From Anthocerotibacter panamensis C109 (GTDB lineage Bacteria > Cyanobacteriota > Cyanobacteriia > Gloeobacterales > Anthocerotibacteraceae), in NCBI RefSeq assembly GCF_018389385.1, contig NZ_CP062698.1:186001-250000 (forward strand): 64,000 nt of DNA, given 5' to 3'. Position 1 is the first letter of the stretch; every line of letters starts with the position of its first letter. Shown piece by piece: positions 8,151 through 17,651 of the stretch. The translations under genes and the position numbers were made by a program. The notes below the pieces were generated by a model. It was not told where the DNA came from, ran no database searches, and worked only from the letters and a program-made list of their open reading frames with translations.

Positions 8151-9053
8151 ATGATAAACAATCAACCCCGCGTCACGGTCGGGGTGCCTGTTTATAATGG
8201 CGAGCGCTACCTTGGACAGGCGCTCGATTCGATTTTGGCGCAGACTTTTAACGATTTTGAGGTAATCATCTGTGACAATGCCTCTACCGATGGCACCGCT
8301 GAGGTCTGTCAGTCCTACGTCAAACAGGACCGACGGATTCGCTACTCCTGCAATGCCATCAATCTGGGGGCAGCCCGCAACCAAAATCGGGTGGTAGAAT
8401 TGGCCCGAGGCAGGTATTTCAAATGGGCGCACCACGACGATTACTGTGCCCCGGAATTCCTAGAGCACTGTGTGGCAGTCCTCGACCGGGACCCCACCGT
8501 AGTCCTGTGCTATCCCCGGACGGTGCTTGTCGATGCGGCAGGCGCACCGATCAGTCCCTACGAGGATGGGCTCAACTTGAGCGGGCCTAGCCCCGCCGGA
8601 CGCTACCGACAATTTCATCAGCGCTACCGCCACGGTGGGGTCAAGTGCAACAGTCTGATGGGCGTCATTCGCACCGAGGTTTTGCGCCAAACGCGACTTA
8701 TTGGAGCCTACCCGTCCTCGGACAAAAACATGCTCGCTGAACTGGTCTTGCGCGGGAAGTTTCAGGAAATCCCGGAATATCTGCTCTTTCGTCGCGAGCA
8801 TCCCGAGAGTTCCAATCAGGCCCATCGCCAGTATCAAGACCTGATCCGCTGGTACGACCCGAGCAACCATGACCGGGGCTCCATGGTGCGCTGGCGCTGG
8901 TTGAGCGAATACCTCAGCTCGGTCAGTCGGGTCCACCTATCTTGGCCGGATAAGCTGCGCTGTTACGAGCAGGTGGTGCGCTGGAGTTGGTGGAACCACC
9001 GGGCGTTAGCCAAAGACCTGCTCACGACAACCCTCTTGCGCCACAGCCGTTAG
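8151..9053 (+). CDS. Family 2 glycosyltransferase
   Basis: A soluble 300-residue GT-A enzyme that should add a sugar from an NDP donor to a lipid-linked acceptor. The N-terminus has the GT2 start VTVGVPVYNGERYLGQAL, the DNASTDGT segment at about 42-49 and a metal-binding acidic motif in HHDDY at about 97-101. The C-terminal third is rich in Arg and Trp and has no membrane helix. The ATG at 8151 follows GAGGAA at good spacing. It begins 32 bp after the ABC exporter and is followed by rfbF 24 bp later, so it is part of the same polysaccharide operon. The sugar cannot be inferred. Confidence 0.9.
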   Translation: MINNQPRVTVGVPVYNGERYLGQALDSILAQTFNDFEVIICDNASTDGTAEVCQSYVKQDRRIRYSCNAINLGAARNQNRVVELARGRYFKWAHHDDYCAPEFLEHCVAVLDRDPTVVLCYPRTVLVDAAGAPISPYEDGLNLSGPSPAGRYRQFHQRYRHGGVKCNSLMGVIRTEVLRQTRLIGAYPSSDKNMLAELVLRGKFQEIPEYLLFRREHPESSNQAHRQYQDLIRWYDPSNHDRGSMVRWRWLSEYLSSVSRVHLSWPDKLRCYEQVVRWSWWNHRALAKDLLTTTLLRHSR

Positions 9054-9077
9054 CTACATCACCACACAGGAGTCATC

Positions 9078-9851
9078 ATGAAAGCAGTTCTGCTGGCCGG
9101 CGGTCAGGGCACACGCTTGAGCGAGGAGACGCATATCCGCCCCAAACCGTTGGTGGAGATCGGGGGCAAGCCCATCCTTTGGCACATCATGAAGACTTAT
9201 TCTACCTATGGGATTCATGACTTTATTATTTGTTGTGGCTATAAGGGCAACCTCATCAAAGAATACTTTGCTAACTATTTTCTCTATATGTCCGATGTCA
9301 CCTTTGACATGCGCTTCAACCAGATGAGTATCCACACCGGCCATGCCGAGCCCTGGCAGGTCACCTTGGTGGATACTGGGGATGAGACCATGACCGGCGG
9401 CAGACTCAAGCGCGTCCGCGAACATATCGGCTATGAAACTTTTTGCTTTACCTACGGCGATGGCGTCAGCGATGTAAATATTGGGGGGCTGCTTGCCTTC
9501 CATCAAGCCCAAAATACGCTAGCGACCATGTCAGCAGTTCAACCGCCGGGACGGTTTGGGGCGGTTTGCCTGGGTGCAGAGGAAAATAAGATCAGCACCT
9601 TCTACGAAAAACCAGACGGTGATGGAGCCTGGATCAACGGCGGTTACTTCGTCTTGGAGCCTGAGGTCATCGACTTAATCACCGACGACACCACGATCTG
9701 GGAAAAAGACCCCCTGGAGAAATTGGCCCATCTCGGGCAGCTCTCGGCCTACCGGCACTACGGGTTTTGGCAACCGATGGACACCCTGCGCGACAAAAAC
9801 TACCTCGAAGACCTCTGGAAGCGCGGCAAGGCTCCGTGGAAGGTGTGGTGA
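9078..9851 (+). CDS. rfbF: Glucose-1-phosphate cytidylyltransferase
   Basis: This 257-residue enzyme makes CDP-glucose from CTP and glucose-1-phosphate, the entry to CDP-linked deoxysugars. Diagnostic features are the start [18 protein letters not shown], the [18 protein letters not shown] block and the [14 protein letters not shown] segment, all characteristic of RfbF rather than RmlA. The length matches the family. An AGGAG ribosome-binding site precedes ATG 9078. It is followed 20 bp later by an FAD oxidoreductase and then by an SDR enzyme and an RfbC epimerase. The usual next enzyme, CDP-glucose 4,6-dehydratase (RfbG), is not encoded in this window. Confidence 0.94.
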   Translation: MKAVLLAGGQGTRLSEETHIRPKPLVEIGGKPILWHIMKTYSTYGIHDFIICCGYKGNLIKEYFANYFLYMSDVTFDMRFNQMSIHTGHAEPWQVTLVDTGDETMTGGRLKRVREHIGYETFCFTYGDGVSDVNIGGLLAFHQAQNTLATMSAVQPPGRFGAVCLGAEENKISTFYEKPDGDGAWINGGYFVLEPEVIDLITDDTTIWEKDPLEKLAHLGQLSAYRHYGFWQPMDTLRDKNYLEDLWKRGKAPWKVW

Positions 9852-9871
9852 CCGTGTTACGAGGGTCTGCC

Positions 9872-11077
9872 ATGTATGACTTCGCCATCGTCGGCGGAGG
9901 GATCGTCGGCCTCGCCACTGCGCTACAGCTCGTGCAGCGCTATCCCAACGCACGGGTCGTCCTCTTGGAGAAAGAATCTACCCTGGCTTACCATCAGACC
10001 GGGCATAACAGCGGGGTCATCCACTCGGGCATCTACTACAAGCCCGGAAGTTTTAAGGCTCGCTTTTGCCTTGCAGGGCATCAAGCTCTGGTCCAGTTTT
10101 GTCGGGAGCAGCAGATCGCCTACGACCTCTGCGGCAAGGTCATCGTCGCCACGACTCCCCAGGAATTGCCCCTGCTCGACACGCTCTATCAACGCGGTCT
10201 GGACCACGGCCTCAAAGTCCAAAAGCTCACCGGTGAGCAGGTGCGGGCCATCGAACCCCATGTGCGCTGTCTGGGTGGGGTCCGCGTACCCACCACAGGC
10301 ATCGTGGACTACCGGCAAGTCGCGCATAAATACGCTGAACTGATCCTAGCAGGGGGCGCAGAAATCCATCTGGATACCAAAGTCGAGGGGCTCAGGAGTC
10401 ACCACGGCGTCCAGATCCTCCAGACTCGGCGCGGGGAGCTAGAAGCGAACTTCCTCATCAATTGCGCGGGCCTCTTCAGTGACCGGATGGCCCATCTGGC
10501 TGGCGTGGACCCCCTGGCTCAGATTGTCCCGTTTCGCGGGGAGTACTACGAACTGGTCCCCGAACGGCGCTACCTCGTCAAGACGCTCATCTACCCGGTC
10601 CCCAATCCTGACTTTCCTTTTTTGGGCGTGCACTTCACCCGCATGATCGACGGGAGTGTCCATTGCGGGCCGAATGCCGTCCTCAGCCTCAAGCGCGAAG
10701 GCTACCGCAAGCGCGATTTCGACCTTCAAGACATGGCTGAAGTTCTGGGCTATCGCGGCTTCTGGAAACTCATAGCCCGCCATGCTCCAGAGGGACTCCA
10801 AGAAATGCTGCGTTCTTTGAGCAGGCACCTGTTCGTGCGCAGTCTGCAACGACTCATCCCCGAAGTACAGGCTTGCGACCTCCTCCCGACGCCTAGTGGG
10901 GTCCGCGCTCAAGCACTCAAGCCCGATGGTCAATTGGTGGACGACTTTCTGATTGTCCCGGCTCCCCATCAGATCCATGTGTGTAACGCCCCCTCCCCGG
11001 CAGCCACCTCTTCGCTGGAGATAGGCCGCGCTATCGTGGCCCAGATCCCGCTGCTGCCTTCTGCACCCAGCACATAG
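9872..11077 (+). CDS. lhgO: FAD-dependent oxidoreductase, LhgO (L-2-hydroxyglutarate oxidase) family
   Basis: A 401-residue DAO-type flavoprotein. The N-terminus carries the dinucleotide-binding GGGIVGLATAL loop and, after it, HNSGVIHSGIYYKPGSFKA, the signature of the LhgO/YgaF family that oxidises L-2-hydroxyglutarate. The C-terminal portion includes GVRAQAL, also typical. It sits between rfbF and an SDR gene, inside a polysaccharide operon, so it may act on a sugar or a sugar-linked hydroxy acid instead of free 2-hydroxyglutarate. That is inference. I chose ATG 9872 (MYDFAIVGGG) with GAGGG upstream. The longer frame overlapping rfbF has no support. Confidence 0.88.
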   Translation: MYDFAIVGGGIVGLATALQLVQRYPNARVVLLEKESTLAYHQTGHNSGVIHSGIYYKPGSFKARFCLAGHQALVQFCREQQIAYDLCGKVIVATTPQELPLLDTLYQRGLDHGLKVQKLTGEQVRAIEPHVRCLGGVRVPTTGIVDYRQVAHKYAELILAGGAEIHLDTKVEGLRSHHGVQILQTRRGELEANFLINCAGLFSDRMAHLAGVDPLAQIVPFRGEYYELVPERRYLVKTLIYPVPNPDFPFLGVHFTRMIDGSVHCGPNAVLSLKREGYRKRDFDLQDMAEVLGYRGFWKLIARHAPEGLQEMLRSLSRHLFVRSLQRLIPEVQACDLLPTPSGVRAQALKPDGQLVDDFLIVPAPHQIHVCNAPSPAATSSLEIGRAIVAQIPLLPSAPST

Positions 11078-11086
11078 GAGCACCGC

Positions 11087-12118
11087 ATGAATATCCTGGT
11101 CACGGGGACCGAGGGCTACCTCGGCTCCCTGCTCGCTCCTTGGTTGCTGGAGCGGGGGTACACCGTCACTGGAGTGGACACGGGCTTTTATAAGGCGGGC
11201 TGGCTCTACAACGGCTCGCGCCTAAGCCCCCGGACTCTCAACCAAGACATCCGCCGCCTCACCCTCGAAGACCTGAAGGGTATCGAGGCGGTGGTCCACT
11301 TAGCAGAACTCTCGAATGACCCCGCCGGACAACTCGCTCCGACCATCACCGAGGCCATCAACCACCATGGCTCCGTGCGCCTCGCCCGCCTCGCCAAACA
11401 GGCAGGGGTACGTCGTTTCGTCTATATGTCCTCCTGTAGCGTCTACGGAGTGGCCTGTGACCAAGATGTGACCGAGACCTCCCCAGTCAATCCCCAGACT
11501 GCTTATGCCCGTTGCAAAACTCTGGTGGAACGGGATGTACAGGCGCTGGCAGACGACGGCTTCTCCCCGACGTTTCTGCGCAATGCCACCGCTTTTGGCG
11601 CTTCGCCGCGTATGCGCTTTGACCTCGTGCTCAACAATCTGGCGGGGCTCGCGCGGACCACCGCCGAAGTAGCCATGACGAGTGATGGAACCCCCTGGCG
11701 GCCTTTGGTCCACGCTCTGGACATCGCTCAGGCCATCGGCTGTGTCCTGGAAGCCCCCCGCGATATCGTCCACAACCAGATCTTCAATGTCGGGGATACC
11801 GCCCAAAACTACCGGGTCCGCGAGATTGCCGAAATCGTGGCGGATGTTTTTACAGACTGTCGGTTGAGCTTCGGCGAGCAGGGCGCGGACAACCGCAGCT
11901 ATCGGGTCTCGTTTGCCAAGGTCCATAAGGCCCTGCCGGACTTTAAGTGTGCCTGGGACGCCCGCCGGGGGGTCCGGCACTTGCATGCGCTGTTTCAGCA
12001 GATCGATCTGGATGCCCAGACCTTCCGGTTTCGAGGTTTTACGCGGCTGAAACAACTGGAGTATCTGATCCGTACAGGCCAGATCGACAGGGATTTCTTC
12101 TGGGCTAGTGGGTTTTAG
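11087..12118 (+). CDS. NAD-dependent epimerase/dehydratase (extended SDR)
   Basis: A 343-residue nucleotide-sugar enzyme of the extended SDR class. It shows the NAD-binding loop GTEGYLG at 7-13, the SSCSVYG segment with the catalytic Ser at about 113-119, and YARCK with the catalytic Tyr and Lys at about 142-146. The catalytic segment looks like the epimerase/reductase pattern, not the TDEVYG of 4,6-dehydratases, so I expect a 4-epimerase or 4-ketoreductase. The start follows AGGAG by 6 bp, 9 bp after the FAD oxidoreductase, and the next gene (rfbC) starts 32 bp downstream. Its substrate is probably the CDP-sugar begun by RfbF. Confidence 0.9.
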   Translation: MNILVTGTEGYLGSLLAPWLLERGYTVTGVDTGFYKAGWLYNGSRLSPRTLNQDIRRLTLEDLKGIEAVVHLAELSNDPAGQLAPTITEAINHHGSVRLARLAKQAGVRRFVYMSSCSVYGVACDQDVTETSPVNPQTAYARCKTLVERDVQALADDGFSPTFLRNATAFGASPRMRFDLVLNNLAGLARTTAEVAMTSDGTPWRPLVHALDIAQAIGCVLEAPRDIVHNQIFNVGDTAQNYRVREIAEIVADVFTDCRLSFGEQGADNRSYRVSFAKVHKALPDFKCAWDARRGVRHLHALFQQIDLDAQTFRFRGFTRLKQLEYLIRTGQIDRDFFWASGF

Positions 12119-12150
12119 TGTGTCAACCCTTTGCGAATCCGAGGACAGTG

Positions 12151-12735
12151 ATGATCTTTACCGAAACACCGCTCAAGGGGGCCTTTTTAGTGGACTTGGA
12201 GGAGCGGGGGGACGAACGCGGATTCTTCGCCCGTACCTACTGTGCGCGGGAGTTTGCAGCTCATGGTCTCCATCCCGCCATTGCCCAGTGCAACCTGTCC
12301 TACAACTATCGGGCAGGCACCCTGCGGGGGATGCACTACCAGACAGCTCCCGCTCCAGAGGCCAAACTGGTGCGCTGTACCCGAGGAGCCATCTACGACG
12401 TGATTATCGATCTACGTCCCGGCTTTAATACCTATCGTCAGCACTTTGGGGTGGAGTTAAGCGAGCACAACCGCCGTGCCCTCTATGTGCCCGAACATTG
12501 CGCCCATGGTTATCAGACCCTGTGCGATGGGACCGAGGTCATCTATCAGGTGAGTGAATTTTATACCCCCGGCGCGGAGTGGGGTCTGCGCTATGATGAC
12601 CCAGCTTTCGGCATCGACTGGCCGGTCCCGGTGACGGTGATCTCCGGCAAGGACCGGACTTGGCCCTATTTTGCGCTTCTGCCCACGCCCACGCAGCTTG
12701 ATGCTGGGGTCAATGCCCGAGCACCCATCCAATGA
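12151..12735 (+). CDS. rfbC: dTDP-4-dehydrorhamnose 3,5-epimerase family protein
   Basis: This 194-residue cupin-fold enzyme belongs to the RmlC/RfbC family, which inverts C3 and/or C5 of 4-keto-6-deoxy sugars. Visible family marks are DERGFFARTYC, the RGMHYQ block with a catalytic His near residue 62, and the EHCAHGYQTL motif near 118. In this operon there is no rmlA, rmlB or rmlD, so the partner nucleotide could be CDP rather than dTDP. ATG 12151 follows GAGGA by 5 bp, so the reading frame open since 12118 is not the real start. It ends the rfbF-led operon, 62 bp before a glycosyltransferase. Confidence 0.92.
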   Translation: MIFTETPLKGAFLVDLEERGDERGFFARTYCAREFAAHGLHPAIAQCNLSYNYRAGTLRGMHYQTAPAPEAKLVRCTRGAIYDVIIDLRPGFNTYRQHFGVELSEHNRRALYVPEHCAHGYQTLCDGTEVIYQVSEFYTPGAEWGLRYDDPAFGIDWPVPVTVISGKDRTWPYFALLPTPTQLDAGVNARAPIQ

Positions 12736-12797
12736 TGCTCCAGGGCTGTTTTGTCGGAGAGGGCGGGGAGCCTTTCTTGTTCTCATGAGGTCTGGTT

Positions 12798-14027
12798 ATG
12801 CGCGTACTCCAGTTGAGTTCTTCAGATAGCGGGAATTATTCGGGGGGTGCAGCCGTCTCGCTCCAACGGTTGCACCAGGGTCTGAGGACAGCCGGGGTCC
12901 AGTCAGACCTATTGTGTGCTCACCATGCGGATGGTGAAGACCTTGCGCTCTGTTGGGCTGAAGAGCGCTGCAATGGCCTCTTGGGTCGGGTGAGCCGGAC
13001 GCTGGGGCTGAGTACAAGCTACGACCTGCGAGCGCTCAAGATTCAGCAGACTCCAGCTTACCGTCAGGCTGATATCCTCAACCTCCATACCTACCACCGC
13101 TTCTTCTCCTACCTCAACCTCCCCTGGCTCACCCGAGAGAAGCCCACCGTCCTGACCCTGACTGACCTCTGGGCCTTCACTGGGCACTGCTCCTACAGCT
13201 TTGAATGTGACCGTTGGCGGACAGGGTGCGGGCAGTGCCCCAATCTTGGGGTGCACCCAGCTATCGAGCGCGACGGGACGGCCTTAGAATGGCGGCTCAA
13301 GGACTGGGCCTATCGCCAGACCCGACTGACCATCGTCACCAAGAGCCGCTGGATGACCAAGCTGGTCCAGCAGAGTATGCTCAGTCACTTCCCGGTGCGT
13401 CAGATCTATAACGGTATCGACACAGCAGTCTACCGCCCCCACGACCGGAACCAATGCCGCCAAGAACTCGGACTCCCGCTCGACAAGAAGATCCTGCTCT
13501 TTCTCGCTGCTCGTCTGGAGGACCCCCGCAAGGGCTACGATTTGTTGCTACAGGCACTCCAGAAACTCCCCGAAAGGCTCAAAGGCGAAATTCTCCTGCT
13601 GACCTTAGGCCAGGGAAGTGACCTGGCTATGGGCGTGGTTCAAAAATCTCTGGGTTTTGTCGCAGAGGATGAGCGTAAGGCGCGCTGCTACGCAGCCGCA
13701 GACCTATTTATCTTCCCGACGCGTGACGAAGTGTTTGGCAATGTAGCCCTGGAGAGCGTGGCCTGCGGTACTCCTGTGGTTGCGTTTAAAGTCGGGGGCG
13801 TCCCGGATCTGGTACGTCCCGGAATAACGGGCTATCTGGCACTACCGGAGGATGCCGAGGATCTAGGTCGCGGCATTGTCGAGCTGTTGAACAACGAGGT
13901 GCTGCGCCAACGGATGAGCAAGCACTGCCGCACTGTAGCCGTCCGCGAATTCGCCCTAGAACTCCAGGTCCAGAACTACGTCACGCTTTACGAAGAACTG
14001 CTGCTCGAACGTCGGTACGTCGGATAA
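12798..14027 (+). CDS. Family 4 glycosyltransferase
   Basis: A 409-residue GT-B enzyme of the group 1 (GT4) type, transferring a sugar with retention from an NDP donor. The N-terminal Rossmann half starts RVLQLSSSDSGNYSGGAAVS with a glycine-rich acceptor loop. The C-terminal half has the donor-binding block DEVFGNVALESVACGTPVVAF, with the E-x7-E type spacing typical of GT4, then VGGVPDLV. A Cys-rich patch (about 130-155, CSYSFECDRW, then GCGQCP) occurs in a subset of WcaC-like enzymes. It closes the polysaccharide locus. No promoter is evident before it, so it probably shares the upstream transcript. Confidence 0.9.
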   Translation: MRVLQLSSSDSGNYSGGAAVSLQRLHQGLRTAGVQSDLLCAHHADGEDLALCWAEERCNGLLGRVSRTLGLSTSYDLRALKIQQTPAYRQADILNLHTYHRFFSYLNLPWLTREKPTVLTLTDLWAFTGHCSYSFECDRWRTGCGQCPNLGVHPAIERDGTALEWRLKDWAYRQTRLTIVTKSRWMTKLVQQSMLSHFPVRQIYNGIDTAVYRPHDRNQCRQELGLPLDKKILLFLAARLEDPRKGYDLLLQALQKLPERLKGEILLLTLGQGSDLAMGVVQKSLGFVAEDERKARCYAAADLFIFPTRDEVFGNVALESVACGTPVVAFKVGGVPDLVRPGITGYLALPEDAEDLGRGIVELLNNEVLRQRMSKHCRTVAVREFALELQVQNYVTLYEELLLERRYVG

Positions 14028-14313
14028 GAAACGAGGAGTTTCGTACATAAGGCAGGGGGGTGTGTGGTTGGTTTTCCTCCTGCCAGGTAAGGGTTGCGGT
14101 GTATGAGTATGTGCGAATGATCCCCGTCCGAAGGCTGGTGCTATCCTGAAAGGTATAAAGGGCTTGGTTGAAAGAGTAGACTCATAGGTGCGCCCCGCCT
14201 CGTCATCAGGGTTGCCAGCGGTCCATGACCCCGATATTCTTTATGGTTTCCCGCGCATCTTCCCGGTCTTCTACTCTTTAGTAACCGGCCTCCCGCTAGG
14301 AGGGACCGCTGCA

Positions 14314-16764
14314 ATGCCTCTGACCCCAATCCCAGCATCGCGTGTGCAACAGACCGCTCCTGGTGCTAAAGCCTTTGTGCTCTGGCTAGAGGAGGTGGGA
14401 CTGTCTGACTTGTCCCTAGTGGGCGGTAAAAACGCTTCCTTGGGTGAGATGATCCGCCACCTGACCCAACAGGGCATCAGCGTCCCCTACGGCTTTACGA
14501 CCACGGCGTATACCTATCGTCACTTTCTCCAGGCGAATGGGTTGGAAGCTCAGCTTGCGGCGATTTTGGACGCTGTTAACCCAACGGATGTGCAGAGTCT
14601 CCAGGAATGTGGCCGCAAAGCCCGGACACTCTTGCTCGAAGCACCCTTCCCGCCCGAGGTCGAGGCTCAGATCCGTATGGCTTATCGGATATTGGGGGAG
14701 CGCTACAGCCATGAGCCGGATGTGGCGGTGCGCTCTAGTGCCACAGCCGAAGACCTCCCGGAGGCCAGTTTCGCAGGGCAGCAGGAAACCTACCTCAATG
14801 TCCACGGCGAAGCCTCGGTCTTGGAGTCCTGTAAACGTTGCTTCGCCTCTGTGTTCACCGACCGGGCGATCTCCTACCGGGCGGCCAAAGGCTTTGACCA
14901 CCTCGCCATCGACCTGTCGGTCTGTATCCAGAAGATGGTCCGCTCTGACAAGGCCAGTTCTGGGGTGATGTTCTCCCTCGACCCGGAGACAGGTTTCCCT
15001 GGAGTTGTCCTGGTCAGCGCCGCCTATGGTCTGGGGGAGAATGTTGTCCAGGGGACGGTCAACCCCGACGAATACATTGTCTTTAAACCAACCTTGGCGC
15101 AGGGCCATCGCACCATCCTCCACAAGCGCCTGGGCTCGAAGGCCCAGCGCATGGTTTACGCCGGGGGTACCCACCAGACTAAAAACCTCCCTGTCCCTCA
15201 CTGGGAGCAAGAAGCCTTTGCGCTCAGCGACGATGAAGTACTCCAGCTTGCCCGTTGGGCTGTCCTGATCGAGGAACACTACACCCAAGTGCGCGGAGTC
15301 TACACGCCCATGGACATTGAATGGGCCAAAGATGGCCTCAGCGGAGAACTGTTTGTTGTCCAGGCTCGCCCGGAGACGGTCCAGTCTCAAAAATCCCGGC
15401 AGACTTTGTGCACGTACCGCCTGACAGGTACCCTGAAACAACCCGAGCCCCTCATCACCGGGCGCAGCGTCGGCAACGCCATCGGTCAGGGCAAGGCTCG
15501 GGTCATCCTCGGGGTCCAGCAGTTGGAGCAGTTCCAACCGGGCGAAGTCCTGGTCACCGACCGGACGGACCCCGACTGGGAACCGATCATGAAAAAAGCC
15601 AGTGCCATCGTCACCGACCAAGGCGGTAGAACGTGCCATGCGGCGATTATTGCCCGCGAGTTGGGCATCCCGGCCATCGTCGGGACCGAACAGGGGACCG
15701 CGCTACTCCAGAGTGGTCAAGCCGTGACGATTTCCTGTGCCACGGGGGACGTAGGCCGGGTCTATAACGGGCTACTTCCTTTTGCGGTGGAGGAAGTCCA
15801 CTTGGAGCAACTGCCCCGGACCCGGACCCGGATTTTGATGAACGTAGGCAATCCCGAGGAAGCCTTCGGGCTTGCAGCCATCCCCAACGACGGCGTGGGC
15901 CTCGCCCGCCTGGAATTCATCATCGCCAATCACATCAAAATTCATCCGTTGGCCCTGTTGCACCCCGAGCAGATCACCGACCGCGAAACCCAAGCCCAAC
16001 TGTCCCGGCTCACCCGCGCCTACCCAGACAAGAGCCGCTATTTTGTGGACCGCCTCGCCCAAGGCGTGGGGATGATCGCAGCGGCTTTTTATCCCAAGCC
16101 CGTCATCGTCCGGCTGTCAGACTTTAAGAGCAACGAATATGCCCATCTCATCGGCGGGGCACGGTTCGAGCCGCTCGAAGAGAATCCAATGCTGGGCTGG
16201 CGCGGAGCCTCCCGCTACTGCGATCCGCGCTTCGAGGAGGCTTTTGCCCTGGAGTGTGAAGCCCTGCGCTTAGTCAGAGGCGAAATGGGCCTCACCAACG
16301 TGATTCTCATGATTCCTTTTTGCCGCACGCCCCAGGAGGGCCGTCAGGTGCTAGCGCGGATGGCCCAGCAGGGTCTGGTGCGTGGAGTCCAGGGGCTGGA
16401 AGTCTATATGATGTGCGAATTGCCCAGTAACGTGATCCTGGCTGACCAGTTTAGCGAAATTTTTGATGGCTTCTCTATCGGCTCCAATGACCTCACCCAG
16501 TTGACCCTCGGCCTCGACCGCGACTCCGCTTTGGTCGCCAGACTCTTCGACGAGCGTGACGCAGCAGTAAAACGGATGATTGCCATGGCGATCCAGACCT
16601 TCAAAGCCCATGGACGCAAGGTCGGCATCTGCGGTCAGGCTCCTAGCGACTATCCCGACTTTGCCCAATTTCTGGTCGAGCAGGGCATCGACTCGATCAG
16701 CCTCAACCCCGACTCCGTCCTCAAGACCCTCTTAGAAGTAGCGCGGGTCGAAGGGATCGTCTAG
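14314..16764 (+). CDS. ppsA: Phosphoenolpyruvate synthase
   Basis: This 816-residue enzyme converts pyruvate, ATP and water to phosphoenolpyruvate, AMP and phosphate, the gluconeogenic entry. The N-terminal ATP-binding domain (about 20-360) has the GGKNASLGEMI start and the RSSATAEDLPEASFAGQQ block. The swivelling domain has the phospho-histidine in GGRTCHAAIIARELG at about 435-450. The C-terminal PEP-binding barrel includes GSNDLTQLTLGLDRD. The length is near the E. coli protein (792). I chose ATG 14314 because AGGAGGG precedes it by 7 bp. The frame is open from 14188. It has its own 286-bp upstream region and is probably monocistronic. Confidence 0.95.
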   Translation: MPLTPIPASRVQQTAPGAKAFVLWLEEVGLSDLSLVGGKNASLGEMIRHLTQQGISVPYGFTTTAYTYRHFLQANGLEAQLAAILDAVNPTDVQSLQECGRKARTLLLEAPFPPEVEAQIRMAYRILGERYSHEPDVAVRSSATAEDLPEASFAGQQETYLNVHGEASVLESCKRCFASVFTDRAISYRAAKGFDHLAIDLSVCIQKMVRSDKASSGVMFSLDPETGFPGVVLVSAAYGLGENVVQGTVNPDEYIVFKPTLAQGHRTILHKRLGSKAQRMVYAGGTHQTKNLPVPHWEQEAFALSDDEVLQLARWAVLIEEHYTQVRGVYTPMDIEWAKDGLSGELFVVQARPETVQSQKSRQTLCTYRLTGTLKQPEPLITGRSVGNAIGQGKARVILGVQQLEQFQPGEVLVTDRTDPDWEPIMKKASAIVTDQGGRTCHAAIIARELGIPAIVGTEQGTALLQSGQAVTISCATGDVGRVYNGLLPFAVEEVHLEQLPRTRTRILMNVGNPEEAFGLAAIPNDGVGLARLEFIIANHIKIHPLALLHPEQITDRETQAQLSRLTRAYPDKSRYFVDRLAQGVGMIAAAFYPKPVIVRLSDFKSNEYAHLIGGARFEPLEENPMLGWRGASRYCDPRFEEAFALECEALRLVRGEMGLTNVILMIPFCRTPQEGRQVLARMAQQGLVRGVQGLEVYMMCELPSNVILADQFSEIFDGFSIGSNDLTQLTLGLDRDSALVARLFDERDAAVKRMIAMAIQTFKAHGRKVGICGQAPSDYPDFAQFLVEQGIDSISLNPDSVLKTLLEVARVEGIV

Positions 16765-16788
16765 AGTAACCAGTCGGGTTACATCGGT

Positions 16789-17592
16789 TCAGATCGACTG
16801 TTTGTTGAGCCTACGCTTCTGGAGCCGGGAAAACGCACCAAATCCGCCAAGAGCCAGGAACCCGGTCATGGTTGTAGGCTCTGGGACTGTGGTGACGAAG
16901 GGACTGATGAGAGAAATAGTGTCACAACCGGCAGCCGTATTGCCGTTAGCGGTGGCTTCGCTGAGAGAGCAGGAGAAAGTGTAGCTATTGATGGTATTGA
17001 AGAAGGCGAGGGTGGACACATCAAAGGGATTCAGGAGTGCCTGAAACCCAAGCCCAGCCGAAGTAGTATTCCCAGTGAAAGTAGCTCCGGCTAAAGCAGA
17101 GAGGACTCCACCCTGAACACTGAGGACTTGGAGGCGCTGATTGGTTTCCAGGTTCGTGAAAAACACTGTAAAAATGTCACTCGAGAGGCCCGTGGCATTG
17201 CCATTGAAGGCAAACTGAAAGCTGAGGTTGACCGGCTGACTCAACGTGCCAAAGGTGAACTGACGGGAAGTCAGCGTACTGATACCTGCTTCTGCTTGAC
17301 CGGTGCCGTTGATGGCAGATCCATCCGTCGATGCGCCCAAGAGGCCATAAGAACTCGTGAAAAAACCGCTAAAGCCCGTCCGAGCACCTCCTGCATTGAC
17401 GTTAGGGCTAAAGCCTGCGTTAGCTCCCACAATGACCGGTATAGCTGATCCTAAAGGCAGGGTGTTAGGAAAGTCAGTCCTCGATCCCCCATCCAAAACA
17501 ATCGGGGTGAAGGTTGCAGCTTGAACACTGGTTCCTGCGGCTAAAAAAGTTGTTACAGCGAAGGCAAGAGAAATGCGTTTCAAAAGATTCAT
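16789..17592 (-). CDS. PEP-CTERM sorting-domain protein, unknown function
   Basis: A secreted 267-residue protein. Residues 1-25 are a signal peptide ending VQA-A. The body is rich in Gly, Ser, Thr and Phe with no enzyme motif I can recognise, but has two cysteines near 206-222. The C-terminus is a PEP-CTERM tripartite signal: VPEP, a short hydrophobic helix and a basic RLQKRR cluster, which marks proteins for exosortase processing to the cell surface. No exosortase gene is in the window. The adjacent gene at 17718 also encodes a PEP-CTERM protein but the bodies do not look alike. A hairpin terminator lies between the two genes, so each probably has its own transcript. Confidence 0.85.
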   Translation of the reverse strand: MNLLKRISLAFAVTTFLAAGTSVQAATFTPIVLDGGSRTDFPNTLPLGSAIPVIVGANAGFSPNVNAGGARTGFSGFFTSSYGLLGASTDGSAINGTGQAEAGISTLTSRQFTFGTLSQPVNLSFQFAFNGNATGLSSDIFTVFFTNLETNQRLQVLSVQGGVLSALAGATFTGNTTSAGLGFQALLNPFDVSTLAFFNTINSYTFSCSLSEATANGNTAAGCDTISLISPFVTTVPEPTTMTGFLALGGFGAFSRLQKRRLNKQSI

Positions 17593-17651
17593 GAGCGGAC
17601 CAAGTGTAGGGAATCAATCTGCAAGTAGGATAGCACCTCTAGGTCTTTTTA

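Noticed and set aside
14416-15639. 407-codon frame on the minus strand
   Set aside because: It lies inside ppsA, which has all its catalytic blocks; the antisense product shows no recognisable motif.
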